From Phycisphaerales bacterium (GTDB lineage Bacteria > Planctomycetota > Phycisphaerae > Phycisphaerales > UBA1924): a stretch of DNA of 64,000 nt. The DNA is taken from assembly GCA_030149165.1 (NCBI GenBank), contig JASBRY010000005.1, positions 1 to 64,000 on the forward strand, given 5' to 3'. The notes under the pieces were generated by a model. The model saw only the letters and a list, made by a program, of their open reading frames with translations. It was not told where the DNA came from and did no database searches. Below are positions 19,392-29,778 of this stretch, one piece after another; position 1 is the stretch's first letter; the number at the start of each line of letters is the position of its first letter. Both the position numbers and the translations under genes were made by a program.

Positions 19392-20990
19392 TTAGCCCCC
19401 TGTCAGGGTCGGATCGGGAAGCACATCGTCAAACGGATCCAGATCCGGCTCCTGATCCGCTTCCACAAGCGACATCGTCTTCCACTTGCCGCCGAGGAAT
19501 CGAATACTGAGCGCGATCCCCAGCGCGATGATGTACAACGACGCACCGATCCAAGGACCCATCGATCCAAGCTGAGGCATCCAGTGGATCAGCGCCAGAC
19601 CAACGCCTGGAATGCAGACCCACGACAGCACGATCGTCGCAACACCCGGCCAGACGGTGTCTCCAGCGCCGCGCAACGCAGCAGAGGTCGTGATCGCCAT
19701 CGCATCAAAGATCTGGAACACCGCCGCGGCGATCATCACTGACGAACCGATCGCGATGAGCTTCTCACGAAGTTCAGGCGGAGTGTCACTGTTGATGAAG
19801 AATCCGATGAGCGGCCCGCGGAACACGACGAACACCAAGGCGCACAGCGCCATGTAGCCCATCGTGATCTTCAGCGCCAGCTTCGTCCGTTCAAGAGCAA
19901 TATCAGGACGTTTCATCCCCATCGCTTTCCCGACCACGGCTTGCGTCGCGATCGACAAACCAACCGCAGGCATGAAACTCAGGTGCATGTACTGCAGCGC
20001 GATCCAACCCGTCGTGTTGTGCCAGACCGGATCGTCACCGATCGCTTCGCCACCCATCGGGACCAGCCATGCCATGAGTGCCGCCCAGCACGCCATTTCG
20101 TTGATGAACATGAGTCCCGGCGCGAATCCGACCTTGAACAACCCTTTGATGCAGGTCACACTCAAGCGCCACGCTTTGCGAGTGCCATACTCAATCGCAT
20201 AACGCGGACTCAGGAACAACGCCATCGGGATCAGGAACTCGACGAACCCACCAACCACGGTTGCGATTCCCGCACCGGTCAGTCCGAGTTTGGGTGCTCC
20301 GAGATTCCCGAAGATCAACACATAGTTGAGGAAGACATTGGTCGCATTCCCGCACAGCGCGCTCACGAGGACAACCTTGGGACGATGCATCCCATAGAAG
20401 TAGTGGTGCACGCATCGGCTGGTGATGGTGCCGAGTCCGCCGAGGAGCATGATCATCGCGTAGTTGGATTCGAGCTCGATGAGCATCGTCTCGCCGCTGT
20501 GGATACGCGAGAACAGATCGGGAACCACGAATGCTGCGGGAATCAGGATCAGCAACCAGTAGACCGCGCCAATCCAGAGACCGTTCCACGCGTACGCAGC
20601 GCCGCGTTCTGGTTTATCCGCGCCAAGATTCTGGGAGACGAACGAGTTGATCACGCCTGTCATCCCAAGCACGAACGACATCATCATCCACGCCATCATC
20701 CCGCCGTTGGACTGCGCCGACACATAGACGGGCTCTGGACCAATCTCCTTGACCATGAGCTTGTCGACGAACTGCATCACGGTGTACGACGCCATCGTCG
20801 CGACTGAAGGCAGCGCGATCGCGAGCATCTCTCCGAGCGCATGATCAGCACTCGCGATCGACGCGTCGTCCAGTTCCTGTAGATCGACAGGTGGGGTTGT
20901 CTGCTCCGCTCCGATCAGTCCGGCGTCGACAGACTCGACGGACCGATCAACCGAAGTTGGTTCGTGCACTTCTGACATCTTGATATCCAA
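19392..20990 (-). CDS. MATE family efflux transporter
   Basis: 12-TM-like; GMTGVINSFVSQNLGADKPERGAAYAWNGL, DAMAITTSAALRGAGDTVWPG. Confidence 0.88.
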   Translation of the reverse strand: MDIKMSEVHEPTSVDRSVESVDAGLIGAEQTTPPVDLQELDDASIASADHALGEMLAIALPSVATMASYTVMQFVDKLMVKEIGPEPVYVSAQSNGGMMAWMMMSFVLGMTGVINSFVSQNLGADKPERGAAYAWNGLWIGAVYWLLILIPAAFVVPDLFSRIHSGETMLIELESNYAMIMLLGGLGTITSRCVHHYFYGMHRPKVVLVSALCGNATNVFLNYVLIFGNLGAPKLGLTGAGIATVVGGFVEFLIPMALFLSPRYAIEYGTRKAWRLSVTCIKGLFKVGFAPGLMFINEMACWAALMAWLVPMGGEAIGDDPVWHNTTGWIALQYMHLSFMPAVGLSIATQAVVGKAMGMKRPDIALERTKLALKITMGYMALCALVFVVFRGPLIGFFINSDTPPELREKLIAIGSSVMIAAAVFQIFDAMAITTSAALRGAGDTVWPGVATIVLSWVCIPGVGLALIHWMPQLGSMGPWIGASLYIIALGIALSIRFLGGKWKTMSLVEADQEPDLDPFDDVLPDPTLTGG

Positions 20991-21179
20991 ACTTGCTTGT
21001 GGGATATGAACCCTGTGTACCGTCGCTCACCGCCCCAAGCTGCAGTTTGGGATGCGGGATCGTTCATTTCTTTGCCAAAAATTGACGAGTCGAAATGTCA
21101 GCAGGTGGTGTTCATAGTGCGGAGAGTGTACCAGAAAAAGACTCTTGGTCAAATAAGTCCCGCAATTCACATCAAATTC

Positions 21180-22235
21180 TCACAGAGCGTGCGTCTGGAT
21201 CTTGGAGTTGCACATCTCGATCGCCAGATCGATTGCGCTGCCCATGGAGCCGGGATCAGCGATCCCTTTGCCCGCAATATCGAACGCCGTGCCGTGATCT
21301 GGAGAGGTCCGCACAACATCACCAAGCCCCAATGTGATGTTCACGGCATCATCACGCTCGAGCAGTTTCACAGGGATCAATCCCTGATCGTGATACATCG
21401 CGACGACCAGATCGTACTTCCCCTCCATCGCGGGACGATAGATCGTGTCCGCCGGGAAAGGTCCCTCGACGCGGATCCCTGATTCGATCGCGAGATCTAT
21501 CGCCGGCTTGATCAGCCGCTGCTCCTCATCCCCCATCAAACCATCTTCCCCAGCATGCGGATTCAGTCCACACACAGCGATGCGAGGACGATGAATCCCA
21601 AGATCCAGACACGCTTGATGTCCAAGATCGATCGCCGTGTGCACCTTCCCAATAGTCAGCACATCGCGGATGTCGTTGAGCGCGATGTGCACCGTCGCGA
21701 GCACCACACGCAGTTTCTTTCCGACGAACATCATCGCGAATCTTCGCTGTCCCAGCGTCTTGGCGATCAGTTCCGTGTGTCCAGGATAGTTCTTCCCAGC
21801 GAGCGACCACGCGAGTTTGTTGATCGGTGCCGTGACAATCCCGTGCGCATGGAGCGGATCGCTCGGATCTCGCATCGTGTCCTCGATCGCGTCCTTCACC
21901 CAGTGGAAGCTCATCGCGCCCGATATGCGATCCGGCTTGCCATTAAAGCTGAACTCGATCCCTTCCTCTTTCATGCGCGGATCCGAATCAAGCAGCACGA
22001 TCGGATGCGTTTTGATTGTCGAGATCAGTGGTGAGCGTCCATCCACTTGCCACCAGAACGGATCAACGCCGCACACCTGCGCCGCGTTGTGGAGGACTGA
22101 GGATGAGCCATGGATGAGGAATCTCGCGCGTTTGCGTCGTCCGTTCTGCGCCAGAGCGCGCACCAAGACCTCAGGTCCGATCCCACCCGGATCACCCATC
22201 GACACTGAGATGGTTGGAACGCCGTTCATGCACAA
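21180..22235 (-). CDS. pdxA: 4-hydroxythreonine-4-phosphate dehydrogenase
   Basis: SMGDPGGIGPEVLVRAL, YPGHTELIAKTLG, CGLNPHAGEDGLMGDEE, YHDQGLIPVKLL. Confidence 0.95.
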   Translation of the reverse strand: MCMNGVPTISVSMGDPGGIGPEVLVRALAQNGRRKRARFLIHGSSSVLHNAAQVCGVDPFWWQVDGRSPLISTIKTHPIVLLDSDPRMKEEGIEFSFNGKPDRISGAMSFHWVKDAIEDTMRDPSDPLHAHGIVTAPINKLAWSLAGKNYPGHTELIAKTLGQRRFAMMFVGKKLRVVLATVHIALNDIRDVLTIGKVHTAIDLGHQACLDLGIHRPRIAVCGLNPHAGEDGLMGDEEQRLIKPAIDLAIESGIRVEGPFPADTIYRPAMEGKYDLVVAMYHDQGLIPVKLLERDDAVNITLGLGDVVRTSPDHGTAFDIAGKGIADPGSMGSAIDLAIEMCNSKIQTHAL

Positions 22236-22265
22236 TGATACGCGAACGAGCGTGGACGGATCGGA

Positions 22266-23471
22266 TCAGAGGATCCGAGTCGAGCGTGGGAACGATCCGA
22301 GCACATGGATCTCTTTGCAGTGGACGCGTGCATCCTTGAGTGCCTTCTTCATCGATGGATCGTCGCGATGCGCGTTCGCATCGATGTAGAAGGTGTAGTT
22401 CCAGTTCTCGCGTCCTGATGGTCGCTTATCGATGTGGCTCAGGTTCACCCCAGCGTTATGGAACGATTGGAGGACCTCAACCAGCGCCCCATGCTTATCT
22501 TCCGTCACAAAGGTGAGTGCGGTTTTATCGTCCCCAGTACGGCCGGCGCGTTCCTTGGAGATCACATAGAAACGCGTGATATTGTCGGGATTGTCCTCGA
22601 TCCCCTCAAACAGGATCGGAGCGCCATACAACTCGCCCGCAAGCTCCGATGCGATCGAAGCGGATCCTGGATCAGCACCGATTGAGCGAGCGGTCTTATT
22701 CTCATCGAGCGCTGTCTGTACGGATTGACTCGTCGAGACATCGGGACACAGCGTCGCATCGGGATACTGCGCACTGAGCCACTCCCGGCACTGCGCGAAC
22801 ACCTCAGGTTTCGAGTGAATCCGGCGGATGTGCTTGGGATCCGCATCGCTCAGGAACATGTGATGGATCGCGATCTGGATCTCCGCGTACACATGCACCT
22901 TCCCCGCGTTGTCCCACAGCGCGTCGAGTGTTTCCGTGATCCCGCCCCCGATGGAGTTCTCGATCGGGACGAGTCCGTAGTTCGCGTGACCACGCCGGAC
23001 CTCGTCGAACACTGATCCGATCAAACGCAGATCCGTGTATTCCACAGACGATCCGAACTGCTTGACGGATGCTTGATGCGAGTACGAGCCGGGAGGTCCC
23101 AAGAAACCGATCCGCAATGGTCTTTCCAGCGCAAACGATCCCGACATCATCTCGCGATAGACCGCTTCGATTGTCCGATCTGGAAGCGGCCCCTGATTGT
23201 TATCCAGCGCCCGCTGGAGCACCTGCGCCTCGCGATGCGGCGCGTAGATCGGGGTATCGCTGCCACGCTTGATCTCCCCCACCTCGACCACACACGAAGC
23301 ACGCTCGTTGAGCATCGCGACGAGTTTCTTGTCGATCCGATCGATCTTCTTGCGCAGCGCCTCCAGCGCCGCGGAGTCCATCGGGGTCTCTACGCCTTTG
23401 GGTTGCTTCGCTTTGGAAGGCGTCGCTTTGCCTCGACCGCTTGCTTTCTTCTTGGTGGTCTTTTTCGCCAT
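22266..23471 (-). CDS. pheA: Bifunctional chorismate mutase/prephenate dehydratase with Lys-rich N-terminal extension
   Basis: Chorismate mutase (ALRKKIDRIDKKLVAMLNERA), prephenate dehydratase (GFLGPPGSYSHQA, VPIENSIGGGITETLD), ACT (GALVEVLQSFHNAGVNLSHIDKRPSGRENWNYTFYID). Confidence 0.93.
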   Translation of the reverse strand: MAKKTTKKKASGRGKATPSKAKQPKGVETPMDSAALEALRKKIDRIDKKLVAMLNERASCVVEVGEIKRGSDTPIYAPHREAQVLQRALDNNQGPLPDRTIEAVYREMMSGSFALERPLRIGFLGPPGSYSHQASVKQFGSSVEYTDLRLIGSVFDEVRRGHANYGLVPIENSIGGGITETLDALWDNAGKVHVYAEIQIAIHHMFLSDADPKHIRRIHSKPEVFAQCREWLSAQYPDATLCPDVSTSQSVQTALDENKTARSIGADPGSASIASELAGELYGAPILFEGIEDNPDNITRFYVISKERAGRTGDDKTALTFVTEDKHGALVEVLQSFHNAGVNLSHIDKRPSGRENWNYTFYIDANAHRDDPSMKKALKDARVHCKEIHVLGSFPRSTRIL

Positions 23472-23617
23472 ACAAAGCTCCTTATCGCCCATCCAAGCGC
23501 TGCTGGTCAATGAAGATGACCGATTTGTGTATGATTGTCCGATATTTCATCCATATCTCAACGCTCATTCACGCTTTACGCACGAAAGCATCGCACACAG
23601 ATCCCCAAGAACCCATC

Positions 23618-24583
23618 ATGGACCCCACCATTATCCCCTCATCTACCCTCACACTCGCGCAGTCCCTCCCAGAAGGCGGCTCAGTCCCCCTCTTCTTCCT
23701 CCTCGCAGGTGGTCTGATGCTCTGGCTCTTCGGCGCCAAGATCGTCAAACCAGTCTTCTTCATCTTCGGACTCGCTGTGGGTGGATTCGTCGGCACCACA
23801 ATCATCCCGCTCACCGGACTCCCGCCGTTCGAACTTGGGAGCTTCACCATCAATCCAGGATTCACTGGACTCATCGTCGGCGCCATCATCGGCGGACTCG
23901 TCATGCTCGCGATGTTCCGCATGGTCATCACCCTCACCGCCGCGATCGCGTTCGCGGCTGCAGGACTGCTTGGCGCGATGGTCTACCTGCATTTCTACCC
24001 CACCACGATGGTCGATCGTGACCTTTCGCAGACCGAATCCATGATCGCTGAATCGGGAGACCTGACTACAGACGCGCTCAACGCCGCGACCGATTCGCTC
24101 TCTGTAGAAGCCGCGGAGAGATCCGTGAATCTCATCAACGGCGACTCTGAAAACCCGCTCATCGATGACGATACCAAGAACGACATCCTCGACGCCGCGG
24201 AACGCTCGCGTGCGTTTGTTGCCCGCGTCGTGGAAACGGTCAGGGAAGATCTGGATTCAAGACCCACCCGCGACAAGATGGTCGCGTTCTCGTCCATGTT
24301 CGCGGGACTGGCGCTGGGACTGCTCGTCGGAGTCGTCATGCCGAATCGCGCCGCGGCACTCGTGACCAGTCTGACAGGATCCGCCGCGTGGATCGGAGCG
24401 GGAACCGCATTGCTCACTGCACGCAACGGCGAGATCCCAGGATTCCTCGATCAATCCGCCGTGGTCTGGGCCGTTGCGTGGATCATCATCACCATCATCG
24501 GATTGTTTGTGCAACTGGGATTTCTGGACAAGAAATCAGCAAAGCCAGCTCGATCCTCCGACAATGATGACGACGATGAATAA
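23618..24583 (+). CDS. Multi-pass membrane protein (TMEM198/DUF4203-like)
   Basis: Six or more hydrophobic segments with Gly-rich TMs (GLAVGGFVGTTIIPL, GLIVGAIIGGLVMLAMFRMVITLTAAIAFAAAGLLGAM). Confidence 0.6.
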   Translation: MDPTIIPSSTLTLAQSLPEGGSVPLFFLLAGGLMLWLFGAKIVKPVFFIFGLAVGGFVGTTIIPLTGLPPFELGSFTINPGFTGLIVGAIIGGLVMLAMFRMVITLTAAIAFAAAGLLGAMVYLHFYPTTMVDRDLSQTESMIAESGDLTTDALNAATDSLSVEAAERSVNLINGDSENPLIDDDTKNDILDAAERSRAFVARVVETVREDLDSRPTRDKMVAFSSMFAGLALGLLVGVVMPNRAAALVTSLTGSAAWIGAGTALLTARNGEIPGFLDQSAVVWAVAWIIITIIGLFVQLGFLDKKSAKPARSSDNDDDDE

Positions 24584-24799
24584 AAGAACAATTGGACCGC
24601 GTGTCCAATATCACGCAATATCGCCCTAATTTCGGGGATTCTGACGACAAATCTCTGCAAGATCAGCACACAAAATCGCACCTATTTGACTTCCAGTGCT
24701 GGAGATGCGACAATTACCCCTTCGGATTGGACCGATACCAGAGTGAGGACTGTGAGCGGATCTGAACGCAGAACCCTTCCAGACACACACGGAGGCGAC

Positions 24800-25153
24800 A
24801 TGTCCACGATTACTCAATCAACCTCAACTCGCCCACGCTCAGCAGACTCCCTCGATCCAATCCCGACGATCCACACGAATATCACAACGAATCTCACCAA
24901 AGCGGAGTTGCTCGCGCAGACCACAAAGCGTCGCGACGAAGCGAATACGCTCCTTGAGTCGCTCCTGGAAGCGAAGAAGATCTCTGAACGCAATCTCGCG
25001 TCCATCAATCAGGACGATCTGCTCAAGCGCGTCACCGGCAACTCCTCGATGGACAACGCGATCGCATCGACACGCAAGCTGATCGATTCGTTCAATCGCG
25101 TGATCGATGATCTTCGCAGAAACCTGAGCGAAGACGACCTCTCGGCGCTCTGA
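24800..25153 (+). CDS. Small helical protein of unknown function
   Basis: 117-aa ORF from MSTITQSTSTRPRS; charged helical C-terminus; GGAGG-like RBS upstream. Confidence 0.55.
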   Translation: MSTITQSTSTRPRSADSLDPIPTIHTNITTNLTKAELLAQTTKRRDEANTLLESLLEAKKISERNLASINQDDLLKRVTGNSSMDNAIASTRKLIDSFNRVIDDLRRNLSEDDLSAL

Positions 25154-25193
25154 GCAACCACTCCCAATCCGCCATCCCCGCCTATCGTCTGCT

Positions 25194-25694
25194 ATGACGA
25201 GCCCATCTGCTATTCAGACCAATCCTGCGCAGGGACAGTCCGCCGCGACTGTACGATTCATGAAACTCGATGATCGCGCGACGATCCCGCAATACCAGAC
25301 CCAACTCGCGGCGGGACTCGATCTCGCGGCATGCTTGCCGCGTCATGAGATGCCCGAGAGCGTGACTGTGAAGCCGGGAGATATCGTCAAGATCCCGCTG
25401 GGATTCGCGTGCGCTATCCCCGCTGGATTCGAGGGACAAGTCAGGCCGCGCTCTGGACTGGCGACTAAGCACGGCCTCAGCGTCCCCAACGCGCCGGGAA
25501 CCGTTGATGCGGACTATCGCGGAGAGATGTTCGTCGCGCTGATCAATCTCGGAAGACACCCCATCGACATCACACACGGCATGCGCATCGCGCAGCTCAT
25601 CATCGCTCCAGTGAGCCATGCAACGATTGTCGAAGTCGACTCGCTCGAAGACACTGAGCGTGGTGAGGGTGGATTCGGCTCCACAGGTCACTAA
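25194..25694 (+). CDS. dut: dUTP diphosphatase
   Basis: AGLDLAAC, RPRSGLATKHGL, GTVDADYRGEMFVALINLG, RIAQLIIAPV, RGEGGFGSTG: five dUTPase motifs. Confidence 0.95.
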   Translation: MTSPSAIQTNPAQGQSAATVRFMKLDDRATIPQYQTQLAAGLDLAACLPRHEMPESVTVKPGDIVKIPLGFACAIPAGFEGQVRPRSGLATKHGLSVPNAPGTVDADYRGEMFVALINLGRHPIDITHGMRIAQLIIAPVSHATIVEVDSLEDTERGEGGFGSTGH

Positions 25695-25720
25695 AAAAAA
25701 CACGGACCTGTTGGCCCGTG
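25693..25720 (-). terminator. Rho-independent terminator on minus strand
   Basis: CACGGgccaacaggtCCGTG followed by a long T-tract on the minus strand. Confidence 0.75.
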
Positions 25721-25745
25721 CTTGAGTGATCAATATGTGAACAGA

Positions 25746-27155
25746 TCAGAGCTTGAGGTCTCCAAGACCCATGCCCATCCCGCCGGCGTCGCCTAAGCCG
25801 CCGCCTTTGGATTTGTCCGCGCCCTTGCGCTTCGCTTGTTCGCGCAGACGACGCAGTTCTGGGGTTTCTTCTTTGACAACAGGTGTATCGCCACCACGGC
25901 CTCTACCGCGACCTCCGCCGCCGGATTGTTGCGGACGCTCTTTGAGCTGCTTGATCGACAGCGAGATTTTCTTGTCGTTCGGATCGATCTTGAGGACCTT
26001 GACCTGAACGACCTCCCCTTCTTGCAGGACATCACTGACCGCATTGACGCGCTTCCAGTCCAGCTCTGAGATATGGACGAGCCCTTCGACGCCTGGCGCG
26101 ACTTCAACGAACGCTCCGAAGTCCATGATTTTGGTCACCTTGCCGGTGATCTCCGCACCCTCGACGACCTCATCCTTGACAGCGCTGAATGGATCCGCTT
26201 GGAGCTGCTTCATCCCAAGCGAGATGCGATTGGTGTCCCAATCGAGCTTCATGATCTGGACGGTCACTTTCTGACCCTCGCTCACGAAACGCTCAACATT
26301 CTTCGCGCCGTGATTCACACGCTCATGACTCAGATCGTTGATGTGGATCAGACCATCCACACCACCAAGATCAACAAACGCGCCGAAGTCCATGATCTTG
26401 CGGACTGTGCCTTCCATCGTGTCGCCGACTTTGAGTGCTTCTTTGAGCGACTCCATCGCCGACTCGCGCTCCTTTACAAGAATCTCACGGCGTGAACACA
26501 CGATGTTCCCTGCACCACGACGATCGAGCTTCTGGATCGTGCAGGTCATTTTCTCACCAACAAACACTCCCAGATCCGGGATGTGCTGCAGATCCACCTG
26601 CGATGCAGGCATGAACGCACGATGGTTCGCGACCTCGAGTTCAAGACCGCCTTTGTTGGTGCCGGTCACGCGTGCTTCGACAACCTGACCAACCTGGAGC
26701 ATCTCCCAGTCCGCTTTCTGAACAGCGCCTGGGAGTACACAGATGTAGAGCGACTCTCCCGCGTCGTAGCGCTGGACGACGACTTCGAGTTGATCGCCTG
26801 GATTGGGTTTGTTGTCCTTGAACTGCTGGATATCGACGACACCCAGTTCCTTTGGACCAAACTCAACAAAGACATCCGTCGCGCCGACAGACACGACACT
26901 CCCAGTGCGATGCTCGCGTCCTCCACGCACTTCGCGTGGACCACGGATCGAGCCGGGAGCCTTGGGTGCTTCTGCGGCTCCGGCAGCATCAAGATCCGCC
27001 ATCGCGGCTTCGATCTCCGCTTCGGTCTGCGCATCGAGCTTGGTTTCGGTCTTCGTCGGAGCGGGAACAGTCACGGCTTCGGTCGCCGATGAGATTTGCT
27101 CCTGCTCTTGCGAAGGGGTTGGGTTCTCAGAAGCCTGGTTGGGCGTGTCGGTCAT
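25746..27155 (-). CDS. S1 RNA-binding domain protein (RpsA-like, four S1 repeats)
   Basis: Repeated S1 units: VGDTMEGTVRKIMDFGAFVDLGGVDGLIHINDLSHERV and EGAEITGKVTKIMDFGAFVEVAPGVEGLVHISELDWKRV. Confidence 0.9.
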   Translation of the reverse strand: MTDTPNQASENPTPSQEQEQISSATEAVTVPAPTKTETKLDAQTEAEIEAAMADLDAAGAAEAPKAPGSIRGPREVRGGREHRTGSVVSVGATDVFVEFGPKELGVVDIQQFKDNKPNPGDQLEVVVQRYDAGESLYICVLPGAVQKADWEMLQVGQVVEARVTGTNKGGLELEVANHRAFMPASQVDLQHIPDLGVFVGEKMTCTIQKLDRRGAGNIVCSRREILVKERESAMESLKEALKVGDTMEGTVRKIMDFGAFVDLGGVDGLIHINDLSHERVNHGAKNVERFVSEGQKVTVQIMKLDWDTNRISLGMKQLQADPFSAVKDEVVEGAEITGKVTKIMDFGAFVEVAPGVEGLVHISELDWKRVNAVSDVLQEGEVVQVKVLKIDPNDKKISLSIKQLKERPQQSGGGGRGRGRGGDTPVVKEETPELRRLREQAKRKGADKSKGGGLGDAGGMGMGLGDLKL

Positions 27156-27224
27156 TGGTTGGGAATCCTGCGTGGTCTTGGAAAGATGTTCAACTTGGGT
27201 CAGAAGAACCTGAGCGGAAGCGTG

Positions 27225-28313
27225 TTAGGACAACGCGGCTTGAGCTCTGGTTCCGAGGGACAGATTAATCGCTTTGACGATCCGCTCCGCGGTGTGGACA
27301 TTTGCAAATCCCGCTTCCGCATCGATCGCTGGACGCTCTCCGGTTTTCACGGCATCGAGGAACGCTTCGATCTCTTTGACAATCGGTTCGCCGTCGTCAA
27401 TCGTCAACGGCTCGATGTTGATGAGTTCGGTCCAGTCCACATCCGTCAGGTCCTTCCCAGAGCGGATCTGATCCCGAACCTCACGCATCTGGATCTCGTT
27501 GGCGGTTTTACGGATCATCATGCCGGACTTCGCGGCGTAATCGATCTTGATGTATCCGCCTTCACCAGTGATACGAGTCAGACGCTCGGTCTTCATCGCA
27601 AGGCGCGAAGCGGTGATGTTCGCGACGCACTGTCCGCCGCCGTCATCTTCCGGGATGTTCCAGACCAAGCGTGCGTTGCACAGGTCTTCGTACTCTCCCA
27701 CAACCGCGACACCAGACGCTTGGATCTCGTCAGGCTCGCGCCCATCCATCAGCATCAGCACCACATCGAGGTCATGGATCATCATGTCCATCACCACACC
27801 GATGTCGAGCGAGCGGAAAGTCATCGGAGACACGCGATGCACTTCCATGAAGCGCGGAGTGATCGGCTCGCTGTTGGTCGCCGCGGCGCTCTGCATCGCG
27901 CGCATGATCGGATTGAATCGTTCGATGTGTCCGACCATCAAGCAGGTGCCGTTTTCTTCCGCGATCCGTTTGATCTGCTCCGCTTCCGCGGCGTCTCCCG
28001 CGAGGGGCTTCTCAATCAGACACGCGACACCCGCTTTGAGGAACGGCTCGGCGCTCTTGAGGTGGAAGGTCGTCGGGACCGCGATCGACACCGCGTCGAC
28101 TCCCGCGTCGAGCAGTTCCTGCTCAGTCGCGAATGCTTGACAGCCGTGCTGCGCCGCGATTTCCTTGGCGCGATCGAGATTCGCATCGACAACACCCACC
28201 AACTCGACGCCTTCCATCTCCGCGTAGACACGCGCGTGATGACGCCCCATACGACCTACGCCCACGGCGCCACATCTCAGTGGGTTCTGTGGGGTGCTTG
28301 GTGTACTGGTCAT
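27225..28313 (-). CDS. Gfo/Idh/MocA family oxidoreductase
   Basis: GAVGVGRMGRHHARVYAEM, CLIEKPLAGDAAEAEQIKRIAEENG, HDLDVVLMLMD. Confidence 0.9.
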   Translation of the reverse strand: MTSTPSTPQNPLRCGAVGVGRMGRHHARVYAEMEGVELVGVVDANLDRAKEIAAQHGCQAFATEQELLDAGVDAVSIAVPTTFHLKSAEPFLKAGVACLIEKPLAGDAAEAEQIKRIAEENGTCLMVGHIERFNPIMRAMQSAAATNSEPITPRFMEVHRVSPMTFRSLDIGVVMDMMIHDLDVVLMLMDGREPDEIQASGVAVVGEYEDLCNARLVWNIPEDDGGGQCVANITASRLAMKTERLTRITGEGGYIKIDYAAKSGMMIRKTANEIQMREVRDQIRSGKDLTDVDWTELINIEPLTIDDGEPIVKEIEAFLDAVKTGERPAIDAEAGFANVHTAERIVKAINLSLGTRAQAALS

Positions 28314-28361
28314 GAACTCAACTCCTGGAATCTGGTAATCGCCGAATCCGGCGCGGCTTGT

Positions 28362-28691
28362 TTAGACAAGCGCGTCCATCGCTTCGACGATGTCTTCTTT
28401 GCGTGTGAGACCAACGAACTGCTTCGCGACCTCGCCGCCTTTGAAGATCAATACGGTCGGGATCGCGCTGATGTTGAACTTCATCGCGACTTCTTTGTTG
28501 CTGTCGATATCGAGCTTGCCGATCTTCGCTTTGCCTTCGTAGGTGTCCGCGACCTCGTCGATCGTCGGAGCGAGCATCTTGCACGGCTGGCACCACTCGG
28601 CCCAGAAATCCACCAGCACCGGCTGATCGGAGCTCAGCACCGAATCGTCGAAGTTGCCGTCGTTGAACTCAAGTGTGTTTGCACCGGCCAT
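28362..28691 (-). CDS. trxA: Thioredoxin
   Basis: VLVDFWAEWCQPCKMLAPTIDEVA...FNISAIPTVLIFKGGEV. Confidence 0.93.
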   Translation of the reverse strand: MAGANTLEFNDGNFDDSVLSSDQPVLVDFWAEWCQPCKMLAPTIDEVADTYEGKAKIGKLDIDSNKEVAMKFNISAIPTVLIFKGGEVAKQFVGLTRKEDIVEAMDALV

Positions 28692-28841
28692 GGAATTTGC
28701 CCTTTCCTTCTCAAGCAATCATTCTGTTCTGTATTCCATCGGATCCCTTCCGATGTTCGAGGTGACCCCGAGGTCTTAATCCTAGCACTTCGATTCGTCA
28801 ATGACCGATCCAGCACGTAATTGGACGCCCCTGAATTGCCC

Positions 28842-29753
28842 CTAAATTCCGCGCATCACGGCCCAAGCGGCGTCCAACGCACCCCGATGAATCCCCACAT
28901 CATGCACACGGAAGATCCGCGCTCCATACTGCATGTGCATCACCGACAGCCCCACTGTCGCGGCATCTCTCTCCATTGGGTTCGAATCCCTCCCCAATCC
29001 GATGCGACCAACAAAGCTCTTTCTGCTCAAACCACTCATCAGCGGACTGCCAAGTTCCAGCAGTTGACTCGTCCCACGGATCAACTCAAGATTGTCCTCA
29101 ACCGATTTCCCGAACCCCAATCCAGGATCAATCACAATCCGATCACTCGCAACTCCTGCTTTGATCGCGGCATCGCGTTGTACTTCCAAATGATCTCGGA
29201 CCGCACCAACCACATCTCCGTACTCCGGATTGCGGTCGTATTGATCCGAATAGGAATCCCGATCGGAAGTGGTCAGTCTGTGCATCAGCACGATCCCGCA
29301 GTTAAGATCCGACGCGAGCGCGAGCATCTCCGGATCTTCGGTCATCGCGGACACATCGTTGATCGCGTCGGCGCCGGCTTCAATCGCTCGTCGCGCGACA
29401 GTGCTCAGCGTTGTATCAACAGAGATCGGAATCTCGATCCCGCTCTTGCGGATCGCTTCGATGATCGGAACGACGCGCTTGATCTGTTCGTCGCTGCTCA
29501 CGCGCTGAGCGCCTGGACGCGTAGACTCGCCTCCGATATCGAGCATGTCCGCGCCGTCGTCGATCGCTCGTTTCACATGCTCGATCGCACGATCCACATC
29601 GTTGTACGCGCCACCATCAGAGAATGAGTCCGGAGTCGCGTTGACAATACAAACAACACACGGGCGATCGAGTGTGACCGCCCGTGTGTCTGAGAGTTGC
29701 CAAGTTGGTGCGTGCTCGTCGATTTGGTTCATGTCCAATTGTGCCGAGCACAC
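28842..29753 (-). CDS. folP: Dihydropteroate synthase
   Basis: VCIVNATPDSFSDGGAY, MLDIGGESTRPGAQRVSSDEQIKRVVPII, DPGLGFGKSVEDN, GLSRKSFVG. Confidence 0.94.
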   Translation of the reverse strand: MCSAQLDMNQIDEHAPTWQLSDTRAVTLDRPCVVCIVNATPDSFSDGGAYNDVDRAIEHVKRAIDDGADMLDIGGESTRPGAQRVSSDEQIKRVVPIIEAIRKSGIEIPISVDTTLSTVARRAIEAGADAINDVSAMTEDPEMLALASDLNCGIVLMHRLTTSDRDSYSDQYDRNPEYGDVVGAVRDHLEVQRDAAIKAGVASDRIVIDPGLGFGKSVEDNLELIRGTSQLLELGSPLMSGLSRKSFVGRIGLGRDSNPMERDAATVGLSVMHMQYGARIFRVHDVGIHRGALDAAWAVMRGI

Positions 29754-29778
29754 ATGATCAGATCAACCGATCGATGAA

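Noticed and set aside
27096-28820. 574-aa plus-strand ORF
   Set aside because: Antisense to the Gfo/Idh/MocA and thioredoxin genes, which have clear family motifs
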